Shown here piece after piece: positions 7,770-15,452 of a DNA stretch of 64,000 nt (within the stretch, counting starts at the first letter, position 1; every line of letters starts with the position of its first letter). The notes below the pieces were generated by a model, which was given only the letters and a program-made list of their open reading frames with translations, did not search any database and was not told where the DNA came from. This DNA is from CATQHL01 sp965242895. Lineage in GTDB: Bacteria; Actinomycetota; Acidimicrobiia; Acidimicrobiales; CATQHL01. Location of the stretch: contig OZ251507.1 of the NCBI GenBank assembly GCA_965242895.1, positions 1,488,001 to 1,552,000 of the forward strand, read 5' to 3'. The translations under genes and the position numbers were made by a program.

Positions 7770-9176
7770 TCAGCTAGGGCTGCACCAATCGAGGGCGTCT
7801 GCAGCGGCTTTCCGTCCGTGCTTAACGCAAGCTTCGATTCCTATACCTCGGTACGCGGACCCGGCCGGGAACACGCCTGCGGCTTGCAGTTCCCTCTCCA
7901 CCCGTTCCACGCGGTCGATATGTCCCACTTCGTACTGCGGGAAGGCGTTTGGCCAGCGAGAAATGCGCACGACCTCGGGTGCGGCCTCTATCCCCATCGT
8001 CGCTCGAAGGTCGTTGCGCGCTCTGATCAGTAGTTCCTCCTCGGGCAGGAAAGCCTCTCCGAGGTCGTCCCGACGCCCAACCGAGGCTCGCAGAATGGTG
8101 TTCCCCTTCCCGAGATGCGGCCACTTGAGCGACGTCTGTGAACAGGCGGTTATGGTCAGGTTTTCAGAGCGGGGTACCACGAAACCGCTGATTTCGGGCA
8201 TCCTCGGCAGGCGTTTCGGGTTGTAAGACAGAGTCAGGATGGCCACCGAAGCCGCCCGAATGCGATTCAGGATCTCCCGAGATTCTGGCGCCCAACCTCC
8301 GATCAGTCCGCCTGAGGCGTCTGCTCCGGTGCATAACACCACTGCGTCGCAGGCGATCAGGCCGTTTGCAGTTTCCACGCCGGTCACCCGCGGGGAACTG
8401 CCCGCTCGCACGTGAATGGCCGCGGCCCCCTCGACCGTTCGAATCGCGTTTCCAAGCCGCTCGGAGAGCGCTCTAGGAAGGCGTTCCATTCCGCCGCGCA
8501 GGCTGCGGAAGGAAGGCGCTGCGCCGCCTGCGTGTACGCGCAGGGCGCGGATCAAGCTCCCCCCCGATCTCGCTGCTGCGGCCATCTGCGGGGTCAGGGC
8601 TTGCGCACTCAGTCGGTCGTAGTCGCCTGCGCTGATGGTGCTCACCATCGGCCCGACTAGCCGTTCGGTCACTTCGTCGTTCAATCTTGAGCGGATCAGC
8701 GCTCCGACGCTTCTGTCGCCACCCTCGTTTGCAGCTTCTTGACCTGGATTCCTCAGCGCGTCGGGACGCTTCAGATCGGCCATCAGTCCCTTAATCGCTT
8801 CGGGCGACAGCAGACCGTCTTCCAGTTCTTGTGGATACAGAGGCACTCCGAGGAAATGAGAGCGGGGCAGCCGTTTCAGCTGTCCGTCGAGAAATATCGA
8901 GACCCCCCTGACGGCGGGGGTGACGATCTCGGAGTTCAGCTCAAGCTCCTTACAGAGTTCGCTCATCACGTTCTCTCGTTCCAAGAAAGAGTCGGCGGCT
9001 TCGTCGACCTCTAGCCCTTCGAGTGTCGAAGTTCTGACGCATCCGCCGCTGCGGCGGCTGCCTTCCAGGATCGTGAGATCGCAATCGGGGGCTGATCGGC
9101 TGATCTCCCACCCAGCGGCCAAGCCGGTGATACCTGCACCCACCACGCAGATGCTCGGCGGGCGGGTTCTTCCCAT
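7770..9176 (-). CDS. hemY: Protoporphyrinogen/coproporphyrinogen oxidase (HemY/CgoX)
   Basis: A 468-residue FAD-dependent oxidase. The N-terminus has the dinucleotide-binding fold ICVVGAGITGLAAGWEI, then GGCVRTSTLEGLEVDEAADSF, the HemY signature; the C-terminus ends with the second FAD contact AGVFPAGSAYRGIGIEACVKHGRKAA. It oxidises a porphyrinogen to the porphyrin by removing six electrons with O2. In actinobacteria the product is normally coproporphyrin III in the coproporphyrin-dependent haem route (family knowledge). ATG 9176 shares its A with the TAA stop of hemE (TAATG), so the two are translationally coupled. No hemH or hemQ lies in the window. Confidence 0.92.
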   Translation of the reverse strand: MGRTRPPSICVVGAGITGLAAGWEISRSAPDCDLTILEGSRRSGGCVRTSTLEGLEVDEAADSFLERENVMSELCKELELNSEIVTPAVRGVSIFLDGQLKRLPRSHFLGVPLYPQELEDGLLSPEAIKGLMADLKRPDALRNPGQEAANEGGDRSVGALIRSRLNDEVTERLVGPMVSTISAGDYDRLSAQALTPQMAAAARSGGSLIRALRVHAGGAAPSFRSLRGGMERLPRALSERLGNAIRTVEGAAAIHVRAGSSPRVTGVETANGLIACDAVVLCTGADASGGLIGGWAPESREILNRIRAASVAILTLSYNPKRLPRMPEISGFVVPRSENLTITACSQTSLKWPHLGKGNTILRASVGRRDDLGEAFLPEEELLIRARNDLRATMGIEAAPEVVRISRWPNAFPQYEVGHIDRVERVERELQAAGVFPAGSAYRGIGIEACVKHGRKAAADALDWCSPS

Positions 9177-10243
9177 TACGCGACTCGTGCGGGGTCGGTG
9201 CCTTGTTCAGATGAGGGGCTGCTTCCTTCGCTATGAACGAGTTCTACGATCCTCCGTAGGATTCCCGGGTCGGTCTCCGGCAGAACTCCGTGCCCCAGGT
9301 TGAAAATGAAACCCGCCTGCCCGTCGTTCCTGTCGAGGATCTCAAGGACTTCTCGTGTCGCTGTCTCTGGGGGGGCGAGACAGACGGCAGGATCCAGATT
9401 GCCTTGAACGGCCACCGAAGGCCCGAGCCGCCGACGCCCTTCGTCGAGCGGGATCCGCCAGTCGAGCCCTATCACGTCGGAACGTAATTCGGCCATTTGC
9501 TCAAGCAGGTGAGCCGTTCCCAGACCGAACAGGATTGTGGGTACGCCAAGGCGTCCAGCGGCTTCGAGCACCTTGCGGCAGGCTGGGGCGGCGTATCTGC
9601 GGTAGTGGTCGGGTCCCAGAAATCCAGCCCAACTGTCGAAGATCTGCAAGGCGTCGACCCCGGCGGACACCTGGGATTCCAGCGAGGCCGCGACCAGGTC
9701 GGCGAGACGATCCATGAGGTCCCCCCAGAGCGCCTCTTCGTTCAGCATCATGGCCTTGGTGCGGTGATGACGGGTTGAAGGCCCGCCTTCTATCAGGTAG
9801 CTGGCCAGCGTGTACGGTCCCCCTGCGAACCCTATGAGGGGGACGTCTAGTTCGCTGGTGAGGCAGCGTATGGCCTCGCTCACGAAGGGCGTGTCCCCCT
9901 CGGGGTCGAGAGTTCGCAGGCGCTCAAGGTCGCTTCGATTGCGTAGAGGATGCTCGATGACCGGTCCCACCCCTTTGACTATCTCTACGCCGAAGCCGAT
10001 GGCCCAAAGAGGCACCATGATGTCGGAAAAGAGGACTGCGGCGTCCACTCCGTAGCGACGCACGGGCTGCAGGGTCAATTCGGCGGCCATGTCGGGAAGA
10101 GCCACGGCCTCTAGCAGAGTGGTCTCTCCCCTGGTCTTTCTGTATTCCGGCAGAGCACGCCCGGCTTGCCGCATGAACCACACCGGCACCCTCTCCGTTC
10201 GCATTCTCCGGCATGCGAGCAGGAAAGGTGATTCGGAGTTCAC
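9176..10243 (-). CDS. hemE: Uroporphyrinogen decarboxylase
   Basis: A 355-residue cytosolic enzyme that decarboxylates the four acetate side chains of uroporphyrinogen III to give coproporphyrinogen III. The diagnostic N-terminal motif RVPVWFMRQAGRALPEYR is present, with the Arg residues that bind the substrate carboxylates, and the second signature GFAGGPYTLASYLIEGG follows. Length is normal. The start is GTG 10243. No Shine-Dalgarno precedes it; a TAAAAT box ends exactly 6 nt before the GTG, so it is probably translated from a leaderless mRNA. It is the first gene of the six-gene minus-strand run ending with the toroid protein. Confidence 0.96.
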   Translation of the reverse strand: MNSESPFLLACRRMRTERVPVWFMRQAGRALPEYRKTRGETTLLEAVALPDMAAELTLQPVRRYGVDAAVLFSDIMVPLWAIGFGVEIVKGVGPVIEHPLRNRSDLERLRTLDPEGDTPFVSEAIRCLTSELDVPLIGFAGGPYTLASYLIEGGPSTRHHRTKAMMLNEEALWGDLMDRLADLVAASLESQVSAGVDALQIFDSWAGFLGPDHYRRYAAPACRKVLEAAGRLGVPTILFGLGTAHLLEQMAELRSDVIGLDWRIPLDEGRRRLGPSVAVQGNLDPAVCLAPPETATREVLEILDRNDGQAGFIFNLGHGVLPETDPGILRRIVELVHSEGSSPSSEQGTDPARVA

Positions 10244-10249
10244 GTCGAG

Positions 10250-10255
10250 ATTTTA
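10250..10255 (-). promoter_or_regulatory. -10 box of leaderless hemE promoter
   Basis: TAAAAT on the minus strand, with six bases (ctcgac) before the hemE GTG. The spacing puts the transcript start at or next to the start codon. No good -35 hexamer is seen. Confidence 0.6.
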
Positions 10256-10327
10256 CCCTAGGCGACCCCGCCGGTTCTAGGGCTTACTACTCAATCGATC
10301 CTCGTCGGTAGAATAAGTAATTTTCCT

Positions 10328-12487
10328 ATGGCAAGCGATGAGCACACGAAGTTCTCTGAGAAGTTTTCTGAGAAGTCTTCCGAGATCAGGGCTGAACAGG
10401 CCTATATAGACGATGCCCATGACTGCTTAGAGGATGCCCGCAGCCGTGTGCTCGGTTATTGGAACAGCGTTACGCACGGCCCGGGCGGCACTCTGAGCGC
10501 CCGCTACGAGCGGGACGTGATGGAGCACAAGGTATTCCAGCGTCTGGGCGAACTTGATCTAGGTGAACGCTCTCTCTGCTTCGGACGGATTGACGCCGCA
10601 GACGGCGTAGAGACCCATTACGTAGGTCGAATTGGGGTGTGGAACGAGGATCAGCGTCAACTGGTCAGCGACTGGCGGGCGCCCATATCGGAGCCGTTCT
10701 TTCGAGCGGGAGCCCGCCATCCCATGGGTCTTCGCCGACGCCGTCACTTTCGAACGCGCGGACGCGAACTGCTTGGTTTCGACGACGAGGTATTCGATGC
10801 TCTGGGAACTTCTAGTTTGGAAGACGCCGGGGAAGAGGCCGGGGAGTATTTGGTCGGCGAAGGCGCTCTGCGAGCGGTTCTGGAGTCTCCTAGAAGCGGA
10901 CGCCTAGGCGACATAACCGCCACCATCCAGGCTGAACAGGATGCAGCGATCCGCTCGGGCGCATCCGGCGTCCTGGTTATCCAGGGCGGACCGGGCACCG
11001 GCAAGACTGTCGTGGCGCTCCACCGCGCCGCCTATCTCATTTACACGCACCGTTTCCCTCTTGCCGATCAGGGGGTGCTGGTGGTAGGGCCGAACCCTGT
11101 CTTCCTTACTTATGTGGAGCAGGTTCTTCCCGCCCTAGGCGAAGTTGGGGTGGAGTTGGTCACGGTCGGAGGCTTGGTGCCGGAAGTAGCGGTCCGGGGC
11201 TTCGACGACGAGCGGACGGCGCGCGTCAAAGGCGATTTCCGCATGACTAAGGTGCTTAAGCGGGCCGTCAGAGACCGCCAAAGGGCGTTGCGCTCGCCGC
11301 TCGTCCTCTCGCACGGCCTGCAAAAACTCAGCCTTTCGGTGCCTGACAGCAAGCAGATCATTGGACAAGTACGCAACTTCAGGCGTCCTCACAACTCTGG
11401 GCGGCGCATCGTGGAGATGCGAGTGTTCGAGGCATTGGCAAAGAGCGCCCGAACTAGCCTGAGCCCGCAGGAAGTCGCTGAGGCGCATGGCGACTCCATG
11501 CAGCTGAGAGAGGCTTTGGAGTGGATGTGGCCGGTTCTGTCTCCCGCCCACTTGCTGCACGATCTCTTCGGGAGCCGAGCCTTGCTTCGTTCGGCTGGAC
11601 GGCAAGTTCTAGACGAAGACGAGTCGGAAGCCCTTTATCGTCCTCGCAGCCCTCACGCATCGGAAGTCGTGTGGTCATACGAAGACGTGGCTTTGCTGGA
11701 CGAGGTGCGGACGTTGTTAGGCCGCCGAGCAGAGAAATCTCGCTCCAGAGCCAGAGCCGAACGCGCCCGCACCTACGGCCATGTGGTAATCGACGAAGCC
11801 CAGGATCTCTCGCCCATGCAGTTGCGGATGCTGGGGCGCCGCTCTTTGAACGGCTCGTTTACTCTCGTGGGTGACATTGCCCAGTCATCAGGGGCATGGG
11901 CGCACGATGACTGGAAGAGCGTGATCGAACACCTTGCCGTCCGCTCCGCACCTCGTTTTTCCGAACTCACCATCGGTTACCGGGTGCCGCGTCCAATCAT
12001 GGAATTGGCGTCGGCGGTCGGTAAAGAGACCGTGTCGGACTTGGCGTTTCCTAAGTCGGTTCGCGGCGAAGGTCACCCGCCTCTGATTCTGAAGGCGTCT
12101 GTCCGAAGGCTGGCGAGAGATGTGGCTAAGTGTGTGTTTCGAGAGATGAGCCTTTTGGAATCGGGGAACTTGGCGGTCATCTGTGCAGGGAGTCAGACAC
12201 AGGAACTCTCGCAGGCTTTGCAGGACGCGGGGATAGAACACGGCATGGCCGATTCGCAGGCGCTGGAGAAACGCGTTTCTGTCGTGTCGGCACGTCTGGT
12301 TAAGGGTCTTGAAGTGGACGTCGCCGTGGTGGTGGAACCTGCCCTGATCGTGAGCGAATCTGCCCGAGGATTACGCCTGCTTTACACGGCGCTCACACGC
12401 GCCACCAAACGTCTTTGCGTGATTCATAGTCGGGAATTGCCTTCTGCCCTTGCGTCAACGGCTGCTGAATTAGGGGTCGGCTGCTGA
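10328..12487 (+). CDS. helD: HelD-like UvrD/Rep-family ATPase (RNA polymerase recycling)
   Basis: A 719-residue superfamily 1 helicase-like protein. It has the HelD layout: an N-terminal coiled-coil arm (residues 1-75), a beta insertion (SLCFGRIDAADGVETHYVGRIGVW..DWRAPISEPFFRA), Walker A GGPGTGKT at 220-227, a helical insertion, then motif II DEAQDLSP near residue 489 and C-terminal motifs LTIGYRVPRPIMELA and LLYTALTRATK. Actinobacterial HelD/HelR proteins bind RNA polymerase, release stalled complexes and can displace rifampicin (established for the family). The start ATG lies 13 nt after a TAGAAT -10 box with no Shine-Dalgarno. A 12-bp in-frame tandem duplication near the start makes KFSEKFSEK. 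The gene stands alone. Confidence 0.85.
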   Translation: MASDEHTKFSEKFSEKSSEIRAEQAYIDDAHDCLEDARSRVLGYWNSVTHGPGGTLSARYERDVMEHKVFQRLGELDLGERSLCFGRIDAADGVETHYVGRIGVWNEDQRQLVSDWRAPISEPFFRAGARHPMGLRRRRHFRTRGRELLGFDDEVFDALGTSSLEDAGEEAGEYLVGEGALRAVLESPRSGRLGDITATIQAEQDAAIRSGASGVLVIQGGPGTGKTVVALHRAAYLIYTHRFPLADQGVLVVGPNPVFLTYVEQVLPALGEVGVELVTVGGLVPEVAVRGFDDERTARVKGDFRMTKVLKRAVRDRQRALRSPLVLSHGLQKLSLSVPDSKQIIGQVRNFRRPHNSGRRIVEMRVFEALAKSARTSLSPQEVAEAHGDSMQLREALEWMWPVLSPAHLLHDLFGSRALLRSAGRQVLDEDESEALYRPRSPHASEVVWSYEDVALLDEVRTLLGRRAEKSRSRARAERARTYGHVVIDEAQDLSPMQLRMLGRRSLNGSFTLVGDIAQSSGAWAHDDWKSVIEHLAVRSAPRFSELTIGYRVPRPIMELASAVGKETVSDLAFPKSVRGEGHPPLILKASVRRLARDVAKCVFREMSLLESGNLAVICAGSQTQELSQALQDAGIEHGMADSQALEKRVSVVSARLVKGLEVDVAVVVEPALIVSESARGLRLLYTALTRATKRLCVIHSRELPSALASTAAELGVGC

Positions 12488-12502
12488 TTAGGGGACGGCT
12501 GA
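12469..12502 (+). repeat. 18-bp tandem duplication at helD 3' end
   Basis: ATTAGGGGTCGGCTGCTG at 12469 is followed at once by ATTAGGGGACGGCTGA at 12487, one mismatch. The first copy holds the helD stop codon region, the second lies in the spacer. Confidence 0.8.
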
Positions 12503-12605
12503 CTTTGAATAATTTTCGGGCGCCGGTCGAACACATTCAAAGGAATTCTTAGCAATCTTCGAAAATAGGTTGTAAATCGCACTTAACTATGCTAGAAATT
12601 AGTTT

Positions 12606-13754
12606 GTGGATGCTGCACTTAAGACCGAAGACATTCGTGGGCAGGTCCGCGTCGGCCCCTTCGCTGTTGAGGGCGAAGAGCGGGAGAGCTTTCATGATCT
12701 GAGGGCTACGGGCGTATGCAGGTCGGTTAACGGCGTTGAGTTGCTGAGTGAATCCGACCTTTTTGTGCCTAGCGGACGCAGGGTGGCGGTGCTCGGCCCG
12801 AGCGGTTGCGGCAAGACCACTTTGCTGCGCGTGATAGCCGGACTTGCCCCTGTGAGCAGCGGCGAGGTGTGGCTTGGCGACCGTCTTCTGAGCGGGGAGG
12901 GCGTCCACGTTCCGCCCGAACGCCGCCGCATTGGCATGCTTTTTCAGGAGCGCACTTTGTTCCCGCACCTTTCCGTGGAGCGGAACGTCGGCTACGGACT
13001 GCCTCGAAAGGGAACGCTTCGAAAGGAAAATTCGGAGCGCATCTCTGAACTGCTCGAATTCGTTGAACTCGCCGGTTTCGAAAAACGGTCGCCCGTCACC
13101 CTTTCTGGCGGTCAGCAGCAGAGGGTGGCCATTGCGCGGGCTCTCGCTCCTAGACCGCGCGTGCTGTTGATGGACGAACCCTTCCAGGGTCTGGACTCTC
13201 AGTTGCGCCGGGATCTTTGCGGGGAAGTCAGGGACATGCTTGAAAGAATCGAAGCCACAGCGGTGATAGTCACACATGATCCGGACGAAGCTTTCCTCCT
13301 AGGAGACGAAGTGGCGGTCATGCGGGATGGGCGGATACTCCAGCAGGACGAACCGGACGAAGTTTTTATCCACCCGATTTCTCCGTGGGTAGGATCGTTT
13401 CTAGGCGGCGCCAACTTCGTTAGCGGCACGGCTGACCGCTTCCGCGCTCTTACTCCGCTCGGGAGCGTCCCCATTACTGCGAGCGCCCGCGGCGACGTCT
13501 CGGTTCTGTTGCGGCCTTCCCACATCACCCTTAGCGAGCAATCCGCCGCAGCGGGAGTTCAGGGTCGTGTGACTTCCCGCAGTTTTTTTGCCTTCGGCAG
13601 CGAGTACCAAATTCGGGTAGGCGACGTAGACATAGTCGCTCGTTCCTCGAGAGTTCCTCGCTTTCATGTGGGCGACGACGTCAAGGTCGCCTACAGCGGC
13701 CCGGCGGCCGCGGCCTATGCACAGGGCGTAGCGGCTGCCGAGGTTCCCACCTAG
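12606..13754 (+). CDS. fbpC: Ferric-iron-type ABC transporter ATP-binding protein
   Basis: A 382-residue ABC ATPase of the FbpC/PotA type. Walker A is GPSGCGKT (64-71), the Q-loop region is MLFQERTLFPHLSVERNVGYGL, the signature is LSGGQQQRVAIARAL, and Walker B is RVLLMDEPFQGLD, with the switch His in VIVTHDPDEAF. A C-terminal TOBE-like domain (about residues 285-375) includes LLRPSHITL. It powers import with the permease and binding protein that follow. The start GTG 12606 gives an unusual 35-residue N-terminal tail; a TATGCT box 12 nt upstream is the best -10. Iron as substrate is inferred from the binding protein and the DtxR-family gene facing the operon; thiamine or polyamine importers are close relatives. 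Confidence 0.85.
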   Translation: MDAALKTEDIRGQVRVGPFAVEGEERESFHDLRATGVCRSVNGVELLSESDLFVPSGRRVAVLGPSGCGKTTLLRVIAGLAPVSSGEVWLGDRLLSGEGVHVPPERRRIGMLFQERTLFPHLSVERNVGYGLPRKGTLRKENSERISELLEFVELAGFEKRSPVTLSGGQQQRVAIARALAPRPRVLLMDEPFQGLDSQLRRDLCGEVRDMLERIEATAVIVTHDPDEAFLLGDEVAVMRDGRILQQDEPDEVFIHPISPWVGSFLGGANFVSGTADRFRALTPLGSVPITASARGDVSVLLRPSHITLSEQSAAAGVQGRVTSRSFFAFGSEYQIRVGDVDIVARSSRVPRFHVGDDVKVAYSGPAAAAYAQGVAAAEVPT

Positions 13755-13769
13755 GAGAGGGTTCGTCTT

Positions 13770-14936
13770 GTGAAGGTGCTGGGAAGAATGACCGACAGGA
13801 GGAACCAACATCGGGTCGGCTCGCAAATGAGCATGGCGCTCTTGGCGGCTCTGGTGTTTTCCGTTGCAGCCCAAGCATGCAGCGAAGCGGACGATTCCGC
13901 CACCGTCGTCGTATCGAGAGATCCGGTTGCTCAGGAAGACGTCGAAGCAGTTTTGGGCGACGCTGAGGAAGTTGTATCGACCTCGATCGACGCCCCGTTC
14001 GCTGGTCAGTCGATCACTGTCTACTCTGGGCGCAACGAATCGCTGATAGGACCGCTCATTCAGTCGTTCGAAGACACCACTGGCGCAAATGTGAACGTTC
14101 GCTACGGCAACTCCACCGACTTGGCGCTTCTGCTGGAAATTGAGGGGTTAGCCACGCCCGCAGACGTATTCATCTCTCAGAGCCCAGGAGCGATCGAGTA
14201 TCTGAGCTCAAGAGGCTTGTTGGCGCTTTTGCCGGAAGGACTCACGGAGGAAGTGCCGGAGATTCTTAAGGGCGACGGCGGGGACTGGACGGGGTTGAGC
14301 GGTAGGCGCCGGGTGCTCGTGTACAACACGGAGTTGGTTGGCATAGAGGAATTGCCGTCGTCCGTTTTGGAGTTGACGGCGGAAAAATATGCAGGTCGTG
14401 TAGCAATAGCGCCTGCCAACAGTTCGTTTCAAGATTTCGTGACGTTGATGCGTACGGAGATCGGAGACGAGCGGACCAAGGAATGGCTCAGAGGCATGGC
14501 AGACAACCGCTCGCCCGCCTACGCCACGAATTCCGCCATAGTCGACGCAGTAGTGCGCGGCGAGGTGGACATGGGGTTGGTCAACCACTACTACATGCTG
14601 AGATACCTCGACGAGAGCCCAGACGCCCCAGGCGCAAACCACAACTTTCTAGACGACGACGTGGGCTCGGCCGTCCTCGTGACCGGGGTAGGGATCTTGG
14701 AAGATGAAGACCTTAATCCTGTAGCACAAGCCTTTGTGGAGTACATGCTCTCCGAGAAGGCGCAGCAGTACTATTTTTCACAGACGAGGGAATATCCCGT
14801 AAAGCTCGAACTCGCAGTCCCTGCCTTCTTAGAGCCGCTTCCTAGCGCTCATGACGCCCGCATTTTGCAATTTGACGAGTTAGCAGGCGGCTTGGCCGCT
14901 ACGCAGGATCTCATCGAACAGAGCGGCATCAGATAG
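13770..14936 (+). CDS. fbpA: Iron ABC transporter substrate-binding lipoprotein
   Basis: A 388-residue extracytoplasmic binding protein of the FbpA/IdiA cluster. A signal peptide (MALLAALVFSVAAQAC) ends in a probable lipobox Cys, followed by an acidic linker. The mature part begins SITVYSGRNESLIGPLIQSFE, the hallmark of ferric-binding proteins, and later has GLSGRRRVLVYNTELV and EVDMGLVNHYYMLRYL; the paired Tyr residues of NHYY match the iron-ligand tyrosines of this family. The lipobox has Gln at -2, which is not ideal. It lies 15 bp after the ATPase gene. Its last 25 residues are nearly duplicated in the remnant that follows. Confidence 0.88.
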   Translation: MKVLGRMTDRRNQHRVGSQMSMALLAALVFSVAAQACSEADDSATVVVSRDPVAQEDVEAVLGDAEEVVSTSIDAPFAGQSITVYSGRNESLIGPLIQSFEDTTGANVNVRYGNSTDLALLLEIEGLATPADVFISQSPGAIEYLSSRGLLALLPEGLTEEVPEILKGDGGDWTGLSGRRRVLVYNTELVGIEELPSSVLELTAEKYAGRVAIAPANSSFQDFVTLMRTEIGDERTKEWLRGMADNRSPAYATNSAIVDAVVRGEVDMGLVNHYYMLRYLDESPDAPGANHNFLDDDVGSAVLVTGVGILEDEDLNPVAQAFVEYMLSEKAQQYYFSQTREYPVKLELAVPAFLEPLPSAHDARILQFDELAGGLAATQDLIEQSGIR

Positions 14937-15011
14937 ACGTCGGCGGCCCGCCGCTGACTAACTAAACTCGATCTCGGCGAATCATCAGCCATTGCGACTT
15001 AGTTACGCTCC

Positions 15012-15045
15012 ATGTCGTGCGCCGGTTTATGTCGTGCGTCGGTTT
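15012..15045 (+). repeat. 17-bp tandem duplication
   Basis: ATGTCGTGCGCCGGTTT at 15012-15028 is repeated with one mismatch at 15029-15045, at the 5' end of the binding-protein remnant. Confidence 0.8.
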
Positions 15046-15330
15046 ATTCTGTAGAGAAGGTTCCTATTTTCACAAACTTCGCTAGCAGTCGCAGCACCAA
15101 GCCTTGTCCGGATGCCTTTTGTTTGCCTGTTGCGAGGGGTCGCCGGGTCGGACTTTGGATGTCGCTGGGACTCCTAGGTCTGTCTTCTCTGTTCGCAGCA
15201 ACGGCATGCGCCAACGACGGGCTCGTCAGCCGGGAACGCTCCCAGAGACGCACTCACCGTGCGCTTTGACCAGCTAGCGGACGGATTGTCCGGCACTCAG
15301 GATCTCATTGAACGGAGCGGAATTCACTGA
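15012..15330 (+). pseudogene. Deletion remnant of a second iron-binding lipoprotein gene
   Basis: One frame here encodes RRVGLWMSLGLLGLSSLFA ending in ATAC then ANDGLVSRERSQ, which mirrors the intact gene's signal peptide and lipobox (RVGSQMSMALLAALVFSVA..AC..VVSRDPVAQ). About 30 bp later another frame encodes RFDQLADGLSGTQDLIERSGIH and stops at 15330, mirroring the intact gene's last residues FDELAGGLAATQDLIEQSGIR. Roughly 310 internal codons are missing and the two ends are out of frame. So the head and tail of a paralogue survive with the middle deleted. It sits between the intact binding-protein gene and the permease, as a tandem duplicate would. A short secreted peptide could still be made from the first frame, ending at 15269. 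Confidence 0.8.
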
Positions 15331-15452
15331 CAACCCGATCTAGCGTCCGCCGTCACGCTTCGGGTTTTGCTCGTAAGGGCAAATCTTCCCTTCCAATCAG
15401 TAGAAGCAATTTCCGGCGCTTCGTTCTTGGGCGCTTTCCGCATTTCTGGACG

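Noticed and set aside
10244..10327. Rifamycin-associated element before the HelD gene
   Set aside because: Some HelR genes have a GC-rich inverted element upstream. Nothing in this gap matches such a palindrome; only a TAGAAT -10 box is seen.
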